Shown here in pieces: positions 1-7,417 of a DNA stretch of 18,336 nt. The notes under the pieces are model-generated. The model saw only the letters and a list, made by a program, of their open reading frames with translations, was not told the origin of the DNA and ran no database searches. Numbering within the stretch: the first letter of the stretch is position 1; the number at the start of each line of letters is the position of its first letter. Origin of the DNA: SNAP01 sp049671745 (GTDB lineage Bacteria > Bacteroidota > Bacteroidia > Bacteroidales > Marinifilaceae); NCBI GenBank assembly GCA_049671745.1, contig JBATVL010000045.1:1-18336 (forward strand). Direction: 5' to 3'. The translations under genes were made by a program, and so were the position numbers.

Positions 1-463
1 TTAGAAGTCGACCATACAAGAGTTTTATCAGTTGTATTAGCAGGTAAAATCTTAGCAACAATAGTTTGAGTGTCACCTTCATTAAGTGATACTTCTTTTT
101 TATCGATAGTTACTGACTCTGCAATAATAATGACAGATAAAACATTGACTTTAATTTTAGATGTCTTACCATTCTTAGTAGAAACAGTAATAATAGTAGA
201 ACCTTCTTTAACACCTGTGATAACCCCTTTATCAACTGTTGCAATTAATTTATTAGAAGTCGACCATACAAGAGTTTTATCAGTTGTATTAGCAGGTAAA
301 ATCTTAGCAACAATAGTTTGAGTTTTACCTTCCTTAAGTGATATTTCTGTTTTATCTATAGTTATCGACTCTGCTAGAATAATATTAGATGAAACATCTA
401 CTTTAAGTTCAGATGTTTTACCATTCTTAGTAGAAACAGTAATAATAGTAGAACCTTCTTTAA
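1..463. repeat. 252-bp in-frame direct repeats encoding Ig-like modules
   Basis: Bases 1-71 recur without mismatch at 253-323, and bases 167-211 recur at 419-463, both offset by exactly 252 bp (84 codons, one Ig-like module). Identity at the DNA level, including third codon positions, points to recent duplication or ongoing gene conversion between modules. The array continues past the left edge, so the copy number cannot be counted. Confidence 0.9.
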
Positions 464-713
464 TACCTGTAACTAAACCTTTTTCGCTTACTGAAGCTAT
501 TTCAGGATTTCCACTTTCCCATGTAACGCTTTTATCTGGTGCATTAATAGGGAGAATAGTAAAACTTAATTGTTTAATACTGTCTACCTTGATAGATAAT
601 TCAGCTTGATTGATTTTGATGCTACTTACTGCAATTACTAAGTTTTCATCATCTTTACATGAGCACATTGCTATTAGCAATATACTTACAAAAGCAAGTA
701 ATACTTTTTTCAT
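1..713 (-). CDS. Surface lipoprotein with tandem bacterial Ig-like (BIG2) domains, 3' end outside window
   Basis: The ATG is the complement of 711-713, and 237 codons are open down to the window edge, so the C-terminus is missing. Residues 1-18 form a lipoprotein signal peptide with the acylated cysteine most likely C19 (MCSC-KDDE). The K-D-D after the cysteine resembles the Bacteroidota lipoprotein export signal, which would place the protein on the cell surface. Three Ig-like modules follow at about residues 29-109, 115-193 and 199 onward. Each has the BIG2 pattern of a strand, an 'ILPxNxxDK' turn, 'VxWxSxN', 'A(S/T)V' and 'G..G.KEGSTIITVSTKNGKTS'. Modules 2 and 3 are nearly identical over an 84-residue period, while module 1 is more diverged. 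Such modules usually act as adhesive or spacer domains; the distal functional domain, if any, lies outside the window. No close promoter motif was seen. Confidence 0.85.
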   Translation of the reverse strand, partial: MKKVLLAFVSILLIAMCSCKDDENLVIAVSSIKINQAELSIKVDSIKQLSFTILPINAPDKSVTWESGNPEIASVSEKGLVTGIKEGSTIITVSTKNGKTSELKVDVSSNIILAESITIDKTEISLKEGKTQTIVAKILPANTTDKTLVWSTSNKLIATVDKGVITGVKEGSTIITVSTKNGKTSKIKVNVLSVIIIAESVTIDKKEVSLNEGDTQTIVAKILPANTTDKTLVWSTS

Positions 714-1107
714 TTGTTTTAATTTTATAGTTTATAATCTAGGTTTTGTATTGCTTCATACAAACTCTGAAAACATTAATCAGGGGTGATTAGATATTTT
801 CATGCAGTTAACATATGTTAAATATACAAAAAAAATATTAAATATGAATGTTTAGACTTAGGTTACAATAATAATAATTTAAAAAAGTATTCTTTTAAGC
901 CAAGTGATTAAGTTCTGATTTCTAGGATAGGATACTGATAAAGACTATCTTAAAACTGATTGCATAGTTTTTAAAAGTTGTTTTAAGATTAAATATTTTT
1001 CTATTAACTATACAGTATGAATTTTGACAATAATAAAACTGAAGAATAGTATAAGAAGACTTTATAATATATAGAAATAATGACATATGTAAAAAAAGAG
1101 ATAATAT
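714..1107. other. Intergenic region without a recognisable gene
   Basis: This AT-rich spacer of 394 bp separates two minus-strand genes. I found no credible reading frame or RNA gene. The only structure is a perfect 10-bp inverted repeat (947-956 ATCTTAAAAC and 980-989 GTTTTAAGAT) with a 23-base loop. It contains little G+C and lacks a clear adjoining T-tract, so I do not call it a terminator. Confidence 0.6.
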
Positions 1108-1446
1108 TTATATTAATCCACTAGCCATTAGTATGGCTAGTATGATTATCATTACACCCACTATTATCTGCACAGAATTCATAGTTATTTTCTTTAGTAC
1201 TTTCCTTCCAAAAAATGAACCTATAAATGCGGATAGACAAGGTATCTTTAGATTTCTATTCCTCCATGCTAAAGCAACTTTAAAAAGATTATTAAAAAGA
1301 TGTACTATTGCTGTTAATGCAATAGCTATTTCTATTGGAAAAAATACTGCAAATACGGTCATAAGAATAGTGTCTAATCCAAATCCTGATAAAAATGTTA
1401 TGAGGGCTGTTAAAGAAGAGATTATAGCTATAATTATGTATTCCAT
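1108..1446 (-). pseudogene. Internally deleted TauE/SafE (TSUP) family permease remnant
   Basis: The frame encodes 112 very hydrophobic residues, whereas TauE/SafE anion permeases are normally about 240-270 residues with 8 or so membrane segments. Residues 1-68 resemble the family N-terminus: the 'SGFGL-T-L' loop, then 'FFPIEIAIALTAIVHLFNNL' and 'FKVAL'. Residues 71-112 resemble the family C-terminus: 'AFIGSFFGRKVLKKIT' followed by a final membrane helix, 'VQIIVGVMIIILAIL'. The middle of the protein, including the second-half repeat of the loop motif, is absent, so the two ends look fused in frame at about residue 69-70. The loop also reads G-L-D-T and L-M-T where I would expect G-L-G-T and L-M-P. 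I infer a non-functional deletion relic. A short intact paralogue is possible but less likely. No promoter or ribosome-binding site stands out. Confidence 0.65.
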
Positions 1447-1758
1447 GTTAAGGTGGACTTATTACATTTCTTAAATGTTTCTTTCTCAGTCTGCATTTTT
1501 TAATATTCACTATCAATAGTAATATATGTGTAGACCTACTGGATTTATACACAAAGGATCTCTGAAAAAGAGAAGCATCTAATGTTTGTAATGTGAATAG
1601 GGTTATTATTAACTGTGAAATAGTATTTACAATAAATGAATAACAATTCTCTTTTTATATAGTTTTGTCTAATATTATTAAGATGATGTAGGTGATTATG
1701 ATGTAATTATAATCTTTATGGATTAGAATGTATGAAAAAAAAGATTGTTTAACGTAAT

Positions 1759-1766
1759 TATATTTG
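1759..1766 (+). promoter_or_regulatory. Candidate Bacteroidota -7 promoter element
   Basis: TATATTTG matches the TAnnTTTG consensus exactly. Transcription would begin near 1770, giving a leader of about 100 bases for the susC-like gene. No convincing TTTG -33 element lies about 20 bases upstream. In DNA this AT-rich the motif arises often by chance, so the call is tentative. Confidence 0.35.
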
Positions 1767-1821
1767 AATAAGTGTTACTTTTTGTATTAATTTGCAAATA
1801 GTAATCTATCTAAATTTTATT

Positions 1822-1839
1822 TATGACCAGTTGGTCATA
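1822..1839. promoter_or_regulatory. 18-bp perfect palindrome, putative operator upstream of susC-like gene
   Basis: TATGACCAGTTGGTCATA is an inverted repeat with 8-bp arms (TATGACCA / TGGTCATA) and a 2-bp centre. It ends 31 bp before the susC-like start codon. The two-base loop is too tight for a good RNA hairpin, so a binding site for a dimeric repressor is more likely. Palindromes built on GACCA/TGGTC are typical of TetR-family operators. No regulator gene is present in the window, so the cognate protein is unknown. Confidence 0.6.
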
Positions 1840-1870
1840 TTTAATCCTTTAAATTTATAATTGTTTCAGT

Positions 1871-4792
1871 ATGAAAAAACAAACAACATTATTAATATGT
1901 ATTATGTTTTTGGTATTAAATACCTCTTTTGCACAGTCTAAACTATTAACTGGAAAAGTTATAGATACTTCGGGGAATGTAATCTACGGAGCTAAAATTA
2001 ATATAAAGGGCTTTAATAACGGAACGAAAACTGATGTTAATGGAAAATGGGCATTAAGTGTTTCTTCTAAAGATACTGTTATGATTTCTTTTATTGGTAT
2101 GAAATCTCGGGAACTTGTTATAGGAAAGAGTCTATTTATAAATATTATTCTAGAAAAGGACTTTGTTAAGAAGGCATTTATGCCTTATGGCATTCTGTCT
2201 GTTGATGAAGAAAAATTGTCTAGATTCCCTGAAATCTCGCCTGAAATAGCTTTGTCTAGCATAAATGCAGGAGTTGAAGTCTCTGGTGGTTTAGGTCAGT
2301 TAGGTTCTCCTTCTTCTATTAAAATAAGGGGAGTTAGCTCCATTAACCAACATAGTAAACCTTTATATGTTGTAGATGATGTTGTTATTTTAAACGACAA
2401 TTCCAATCTTGGTGTATTATCTTATCTGAATGAAAAAGATATTGCTTCTATCTATGTGTTAAAAAATGCTGAAGCTCTTTACGGATCTCGTGCTTCTAAT
2501 GGAGCAGTTATTATAAAGACAAAAAGAGGAGGTGGTGATGGTGTTAAATTCTCTCTAAACACAGAGTACACATTTAAAGATTTTGCTGTTAACACTGCTG
2601 AATTAGCCTCATCTAGAGAAGCTTTTGATTATAAAGTAGAAGGGTATAAAAATAACTTAGTAGAATATAAGAATAAAGAAGATAATGACGCCACTTATCA
2701 TCAAGCTAGAGATTTTATTACGCAATATTTTAATAAATATGATGATACACGACCAGCCTCTGATTATGATTGGAAATCTGCATTATTCAGAAAAAATCCT
2801 GTTCTAAAAAACATACAATTCTCTGTATCTGTAGGAAACAAAAAAACAAAATTATTCTCTTCTATTTCGTATGCCATGTCTGATGGTATTGCGTTAGGTT
2901 CCGATTTTAAAAGATTTACTGCTAGATTAAATATTGAACATAAAATAAATAAGATTATGTCTGCTGGTTTTAAAACAAGTTTAGCTTCTATAGATCAGAA
3001 TACGATTAATACATATGGATATCTTACAAAAAATCCTATGTATTCGACAAAAATGATATTAAATCAATTAATTCCGATTAAAGAGATTAATGGTGCTTTT
3101 AATAATATATACTCAGGAAATATTTCTAATCCTGTTGAGTATAATAAATTAAATTCAGAATACACTAATATATGGAAGAATAATAACCAAGCCTATATTT
3201 CACTTCGATTATTCGATTGTCTGGATTTTAAATCTACAAATAGTATAAAATTATGGCGAATTCCTTCTTATAAAAAGAGTGAATTTAAATTTGGAGAATT
3301 AGATATTAATGATTCATATAAAAAACATATGAAATTAATTACCTCTAATACAGTAAAATACTATAAAACTTTTGATATAGCACATCGTATTGATATAAGC
3401 GCTGCTTATGAGTATGAATACTTAGATAGCTTGTTTTCTTCTGAGCAAAAAACAGATAAATATTTTTCTAATGAGAGTGATAAAATATATTCTTTTTTAT
3501 CAAGCTTTAAGTATGTTTTTAGGGATAAATATAATCTAAATATTAATTATAGAACTGATGGATGCTCTAGATTGGACGCAAAAACTAAGTGGTCTGATTT
3601 CTATTCTATTTCTGGTGTGTGGAGAATTTCGCAGGAGAATTTTATACAAAATCTGTCATTCTTAAATGAGTGGAAATTAAAAGTTTCTTATGCTTATAGT
3701 GAAATGAGTGAAGATTCATGGTTGTCCCATCAAAGAGTAGAAGGTTTAGATACTGATTTAAGCTATAGGGCTAATAAGATACTAATAGATCCCAATATAA
3801 ACATAGAAAATAGTAATACTTTAAGTTTTGCTACTGATGTTAATATTCTTGATTTTTTAAATGTAAGGGTTGAATATTTTCATAAAAAGACTAAAGATTT
3901 TATGAAATTAGTTCCAATGTATAACTCTTCAGGTTTTGAAGCTATTTTAAATAATATTGGCGAAATGACAAATAAAGGTTTTGAAATTAGTTTGTCTTCT
4001 AAAAATCTTAAAAATTCTGAAATCCATTGGAATACTAATCTTGTTTTAGCTCATTACTCAAATACGATTGATAAGATATATGGAGGTGCAGATGTTAAAT
4101 TATTTCCTAATATATTAAGAGAAGGTAAATCGTATAACTCTATATATACAAGAGATTGGGCTGGAGTTGATAAACTAACTGGACATGGAAGGTGGTATGT
4201 CTTGGAAAATGAAAAGAGAGTTGATAAAGATAATGATGGAAGAATGGATACAACAGAAAATATTCAGGAAGCAAGAAACAAAATTGTTGGAGCTTTTGAT
4301 CCTGATATAGATGGAAGTATTACAAACTTATTTTCTTATAAAGGTATTGATTTATCATTTACGTTTAGTTTTAGACTAGGAGGAGATGCTTTGATTTATC
4401 CTTCTGCTTCTTTATATGATGACGGAACTAATATAAATAAACCTGTTCTAAAGTCTAATTTGAATCATTGGAAAAAACCGGGTGATATTTCTGATTTACC
4501 TAAAAATGTATTTTTAAATCCACAATGCACAGATTATATATCTTCAAGAATGATTGTAGATGCATCATATTTAAGATTAAAGAATATTTCTCTTGCTTAC
4601 AATTTACCTAAAAGTATTCTTCAATCAATTCATTTAACAAATGTGAGATTTTATGCTACAGCTAAAAATTTATGGACACTAAGTAAGATGAATGATTTTG
4701 ATCCAGAACTTTCTTTTAGGGGAGAAGCATTTAATAATTTCAGTTTCCCATCTCTAAAAACATTAACTTTTGGCCTTCAGGTAAATTTCTAA
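1871..4792 (+). CDS. SusC/RagA-family TonB-dependent outer-membrane receptor without a SusD partner
   Basis: This 973-residue protein would import a large ligand (glycan, peptide or similar) across the outer membrane using TonB energy. Residues 1-21 are a signal peptide cut before Q22. Residues 26-97 are a carboxypeptidase-regulatory-like domain (LTGKVIDTSGN ... GTKTDVNGKW). Residues 105-218 are the plug, with 'SSIKIRGVSSIN', 'PLYVVDDVVI' and 'LKNAEALYGSRASNGAVIIKTK'. The rest is the beta-barrel, including an acidic 'DKDNDGRMD' loop and the closing 'FGLQVNF' with terminal Phe. No STN signalling domain is present. SusC proteins normally sit beside a SusD lipoprotein gene, but here 541 bp of non-coding DNA follows. 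The plug reads VVDD where most relatives have VVDG. The palindrome just upstream suggests repressor control. The substrate cannot be told from sequence. Confidence 0.93.
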   Translation: MKKQTTLLICIMFLVLNTSFAQSKLLTGKVIDTSGNVIYGAKINIKGFNNGTKTDVNGKWALSVSSKDTVMISFIGMKSRELVIGKSLFINIILEKDFVKKAFMPYGILSVDEEKLSRFPEISPEIALSSINAGVEVSGGLGQLGSPSSIKIRGVSSINQHSKPLYVVDDVVILNDNSNLGVLSYLNEKDIASIYVLKNAEALYGSRASNGAVIIKTKRGGGDGVKFSLNTEYTFKDFAVNTAELASSREAFDYKVEGYKNNLVEYKNKEDNDATYHQARDFITQYFNKYDDTRPASDYDWKSALFRKNPVLKNIQFSVSVGNKKTKLFSSISYAMSDGIALGSDFKRFTARLNIEHKINKIMSAGFKTSLASIDQNTINTYGYLTKNPMYSTKMILNQLIPIKEINGAFNNIYSGNISNPVEYNKLNSEYTNIWKNNNQAYISLRLFDCLDFKSTNSIKLWRIPSYKKSEFKFGELDINDSYKKHMKLITSNTVKYYKTFDIAHRIDISAAYEYEYLDSLFSSEQKTDKYFSNESDKIYSFLSSFKYVFRDKYNLNINYRTDGCSRLDAKTKWSDFYSISGVWRISQENFIQNLSFLNEWKLKVSYAYSEMSEDSWLSHQRVEGLDTDLSYRANKILIDPNINIENSNTLSFATDVNILDFLNVRVEYFHKKTKDFMKLVPMYNSSGFEAILNNIGEMTNKGFEISLSSKNLKNSEIHWNTNLVLAHYSNTIDKIYGGADVKLFPNILREGKSYNSIYTRDWAGVDKLTGHGRWYVLENEKRVDKDNDGRMDTTENIQEARNKIVGAFDPDIDGSITNLFSYKGIDLSFTFSFRLGGDALIYPSASLYDDGTNINKPVLKSNLNHWKKPGDISDLPKNVFLNPQCTDYISSRMIVDASYLRLKNISLAYNLPKSILQSIHLTNVRFYATAKNLWTLSKMNDFDPELSFRGEAFNNFSFPSLKTLTFGLQVNF

Positions 4793-4870
4793 ATATATGA
4801 AATTTTTATTGTATTGACCTATAGGGTTTTAATATGATTAGTCGTTGTTGTCAAAGTGCTCCTATTATGT

Positions 4871-4914
4871 GCAGCTAATACGCAGCTAATACTCAGCTAA
4901 TACGCAGCTAATAC
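4871..4914. repeat. Four tandem copies of an 11-bp unit (GCAGCTAATAC)
   Basis: Units lie at 4871-4881, 4882-4892, 4893-4903 and 4904-4914. Only the third differs, with T for G at its first base. Each unit contains the palindrome AGCT. The 11-bp period is close to one helical turn, so all copies face the same side of the DNA. The block is non-coding and richer in G+C than its surroundings. Confidence 0.95.
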
Positions 4915-5108
4915 AAAAACAGTATATGTTGAGTATAAATAAAGTACAGATAGAATGCAAGCAAGACACTATTTTGACAATGTTAAGACATTAACAAAAC
5001 ATCTTTAGGTGTTTGTTAGTACTTTTTAACAAGACATTTTAAATTGAATTATTATTGTATGTAAATTTTTTTTTAATGTAAAGTAAGGAATATGATTAGT
5101 ATTTTTTT

Positions 5109-5116
5109 TACATTTG
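5109..5116 (+). promoter_or_regulatory. Candidate -7 promoter element upstream of the acetyltransferase gene
   Basis: TACATTTG matches TAnnTTTG exactly. It would give a leader of about 210 bases before the start at 5335. No good -33 element was found and the leader is long, so the assignment is weak. Confidence 0.3.
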
Positions 5117-5334
5117 CAATGTAAATGAGAAGAGTAGAATATATAGAATTTTCCAACAATGGGCATGTAATCCTTAGATGCCTTCTGCTTTGCTTTATTG
5201 TCTTTTCAGAACTCACGAGATTTTAATTTCTTTATTAGCCTATTTTGTGGGCTTATATATTAAAAATACAAATCATGGTAATTTATTATGAGGGATTTCT
5301 ATGCCTCACGGTGAGTAAATGAATAATAATCACA

Positions 5335-5856
5335 ATGGAAATAAAGATTGTTAAGGCAAGTAATAAAGATTTTACTTTTCTTAAAAAAATAGATGAAGCT
5401 TGTTTTAAAGATTATCAACAAACTTCAGACAGGTCTATACTAAGAAGTTTAGATAGCAGTTGTAATGAAATATTTATAGCAAAAGTTAAAAGAAATAATA
5501 GGTGGACAAAGGTTGGATCCCTAACTGTTCATAAATATAAAACTACTTTAAGAATTACCTCTATAGCAGTATATTCTGAATATCGAAACCTTAATATAGG
5601 TTCCGAGCTTATAAACTATACGATTAATCTTGCAAAAAAGAAATTATTCAATATACTTAGTCTTGAAGCATTAGCAACTAACAATAAGTTGATCATCTGG
5701 TATGAAAAATTCGGATTTAAGACGTATGACTATTTGCATAATTACTATGATGATTATATAGATGCTTTTAGAATGATATTGAAATTGGAATCTATAAATT
5801 ATAAAGGAGAGATAGCTGTTGATAAAAGGCATATTGATTCAGTTGTATATAAATAA
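5335..5856 (+). CDS. GNAT-family N-acetyltransferase (RimI-like)
   Basis: This 173-residue protein should transfer an acetyl group from acetyl-CoA to an amine. The core shows the GNAT order: beta-4 'ITSIAVYSEYR' (residues 74-84), the CoA-pyrophosphate loop R84-N-L-N-I-G89, the following helix, then 'YEKFGFKTYDYLHNYYDDYIDAFRMIL' (123-149) written here only as a landmark by its Y-x-x-x-G-F and Y-Y...D-A-x-x-M pattern, which is RimI-like. In the usual R/Q-x-x-G-x-G/A loop the first glycine is replaced by Asn87. Residues 150-173 are a charged extension beyond the fold. The gene lies 148 bp before the arginine decarboxylase gene in the same direction, so a polyamine or agmatine substrate is possible, but this rests on position alone. 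A peptide N-terminus or an unrelated amine is equally possible. Confidence 0.75.
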   Translation: MEIKIVKASNKDFTFLKKIDEACFKDYQQTSDRSILRSLDSSCNEIFIAKVKRNNRWTKVGSLTVHKYKTTLRITSIAVYSEYRNLNIGSELINYTINLAKKKLFNILSLEALATNNKLIIWYEKFGFKTYDYLHNYYDDYIDAFRMILKLESINYKGEIAVDKRHIDSVVYK

Positions 5857-6004
5857 AACAGTTATAATTTATATCTGGATGTTGTTATTATTATGTTTTG
5901 TAGTTTTTTTCTTGTTGTTTTTTAGAGAGACTATTCTTTTATTAAGAAAAAAATGTTTCTTTTGCAGGGTTAAATTTAAAAGCAATTATTCTATGTTTGT
6001 GTAA

Positions 6005-7417
6005 ATGATGAAAAACACTTATTTTGATTTAGTGGAGCAGAGTTATTACTTTCCTCAGGAAGGTTTTGATTTGCGTGATAAATACCTAAGTTTTCATGGT
6101 ATTTCGTTAAAATATTTGATTAAAAAATATGGTACCCCATTTAACCTTATCTATCTACCTAAAATTGGAGATCAAATAAAAAAGGCAAGGAATCTTTTTA
6201 ATCGAGCCATTAGAAATAATGGTTACCAAGGCGAGTATCAATTTTGTTACTGTACTAAATGTAATCATTTTCATCACGTATTAACAGAAGCCCTCAAGCA
6301 CAAGGTTAATTTAGAGACATCATCATCATTTGATATTGATCTTATTCTTCACCTTAAAAAAGAGGGAAAAATTAATACTAAACGTTTGATAATTCATAAT
6401 GGATATAAAACAGACGATTATATAAAAAAAATAATATCGCTTCAAGATCATGGTTTTACTAACTCTATAATTATCTTAGATAGTATAAAAGAGTTAGCTA
6501 AAATCAATAAATATGCTAATGGTAAGAAGGTTAAGATAGGTCTTCGTATGGCTATTAATGAGGAGTCACAATCGGCTTATCATACATCTCGTCTGGGTAT
6601 TCCTCATACCGAGATGCTTGATTTCTTTAATGAGAACATAAAAGATAATGAGCAACTTGAGCTTAAGATGTTTCATTTCTTTGTTGATTCAGGCATTAAG
6701 GATAGTCTTTATTATTGGGGAGAATTTCAAAAAGCTATAAAGTTATACATAGAGCTTAAGAAACAATCGTCAACTCTTGATTGTCTTAACCTTGGCGGAG
6801 GATTCCCTATTAGGAATCATCTAGGCTTTGAGTTTAATTATGAGTATATGATTAACGAGATAATCACAAATATAAAAGATGCTTGCGTTAATGAGAATAT
6901 TGCTCAGCCTAATATATTTACAGAATTTGGCAAATATACAGTGGGAGAGAGTTCTGCTATTATTTTTGAAGTGCTTGAACAAAAGCAACAAAATGATACA
7001 GAGCTTTGGTATATAATTAATAATTCTCTTATGAATACTATTCCCGACGCATGGTCTATTCATGAGAAGTTTATTCTTCTGCCTATAAACAAGTGGAACA
7101 ACGAATATACTCGTGTAAATATTGGTGGAATATCTTGCGATCATTCTGATTATTATAATTCTGAAGATTTAAATCAAGAGGTTTTGTTGCCGGCTTATAA
7201 AGACGATGACAAAGAACCTTTATATGTAGGTTTCTTTCACACAGGAGCCTATCAGGATTCAATTAGTGGTTATGGAGGTATTAAACATTGTTTGATTCCT
7301 GCACCAAAGCATGTTATTATTGATAGAGATGAAAAGGGGAATTTTGTAGATTACATATATAGAAATGAGCAATCTGTCTCTGAGATGTTTAATATTTTAG
7401 GTTATACAGAGGAATGA
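6005..7417 (+). CDS. speA: Arginine decarboxylase, PLP fold III, Bacteroidota type
   Basis: This 470-residue enzyme should convert arginine to agmatine and CO2 using pyridoxal phosphate. It belongs to the alanine-racemase-fold decarboxylases. The likely Schiff-base lysine is K85 in 'FCYCTKCNHF'. Also visible are 'ETSSSFD' (104-110), the phosphate-binding 'GGGFP' (264-268), 'EFGKYTVGES' (307-316), the intersubunit catalytic Cys378 in 'GGISCDHSD', and 'GAY' with Y416. The length and overall pattern fit the shorter Bacteroidota enzymes rather than the 630-residue SpeA. Specificity for arginine is inferred from family resemblance and from the agmatinase gene that overlaps it by 4 bp (ATGA). There are two adjacent start codons, at 6005 and 6008; the second would shorten the protein by one residue. 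An exact TATGTTTG at 5992-5999 lies immediately upstream. Confidence 0.88.
   Translation: MMKNTYFDLVEQSYYFPQEGFDLRDKYLSFHGISLKYLIKKYGTPFNLIYLPKIGDQIKKARNLFNRAIRNNGYQGEYQFCYCTKCNHFHHVLTEALKHKVNLETSSSFDIDLILHLKKEGKINTKRLIIHNGYKTDDYIKKIISLQDHGFTNSIIILDSIKELAKINKYANGKKVKIGLRMAINEESQSAYHTSRLGIPHTEMLDFFNENIKDNEQLELKMFHFFVDSGIKDSLYYWGEFQKAIKLYIELKKQSSTLDCLNLGGGFPIRNHLGFEFNYEYMINEIITNIKDACVNENIAQPNIFTEFGKYTVGESSAIIFEVLEQKQQNDTELWYIINNSLMNTIPDAWSIHEKFILLPINKWNNEYTRVNIGGISCDHSDYYNSEDLNQEVLLPAYKDDDKEPLYVGFFHTGAYQDSISGYGGIKHCLIPAPKHVIIDRDEKGNFVDYIYRNEQSVSEMFNILGYTEE

Larger units (their letters stand above)
1447..1870. other. Divergent intergenic region upstream of the susC-like gene
   Basis: This 424-bp AT-rich region separates the permease relic (minus) from the susC-like gene (plus). 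I see no gene in it. It contains two exact TAnnTTTG elements on the plus strand, at 1660-1667 and 1759-1766, and a perfect palindrome at 1822-1839. The last two are listed separately. Confidence 0.6.
4793..5334. other. Intergenic region downstream of susC-like gene
   Basis: This 542-bp AT-rich gap lacks a recognisable gene and shows no SusD remnant. It holds a four-copy 11-bp tandem repeat (4871-4914). It also holds an imperfect direct repeat, 4991-5005 versus 5026-5040 (TTAACAAAACATCTT / TTAACAAGACATTTT), and a loose stem formed by AACAAAACA (4993-5001) and TGTTTGTT (5010-5017) that might serve as a weak terminator. A TACATTTG element lies at 5109-5116. The 37-codon frame at 5178-5291 (start MPSALLYCLF) has no supporting evidence. 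Confidence 0.6.

Noticed and set aside
70..321. Plus-strand open frame of 83 codons
   Set aside because: It is the antisense shadow of the Ig-repeat lipoprotein and exists only because the repeats are stop-free on both strands.
1133..1474. Plus-strand open frame of 113 codons
   Set aside because: It lies antisense to the TauE/SafE relic, whose hydrophobic pattern and family motifs are on the minus strand.
4991..5040. Possible CRISPR-like or mobile-element repeats in the gap after the susC-like gene
   Set aside because: The 15-bp direct repeat has two mismatches and only two copies, with no spacer array, transposase or target-site duplication.
5178..5291. 37-codon frame with a hydrophobic stretch (MPSALLYCLF start)
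   Set aside because: No homology I recognise, no ribosome-binding site, and of a length expected by chance.
5819..6004. 61-codon frame starting at TTG with one strongly hydrophobic segment
   Set aside because: It overlaps the acetyltransferase gene, has a TTG start with no ribosome-binding site, and its composition is what T-rich intergenic DNA gives by chance. A small membrane peptide ending just before speA is not excluded, but nothing supports it.
6821..7144. Minus-strand open frame of 107 codons
   Set aside because: Shadow of the arginine decarboxylase gene, whose motifs are unambiguous.
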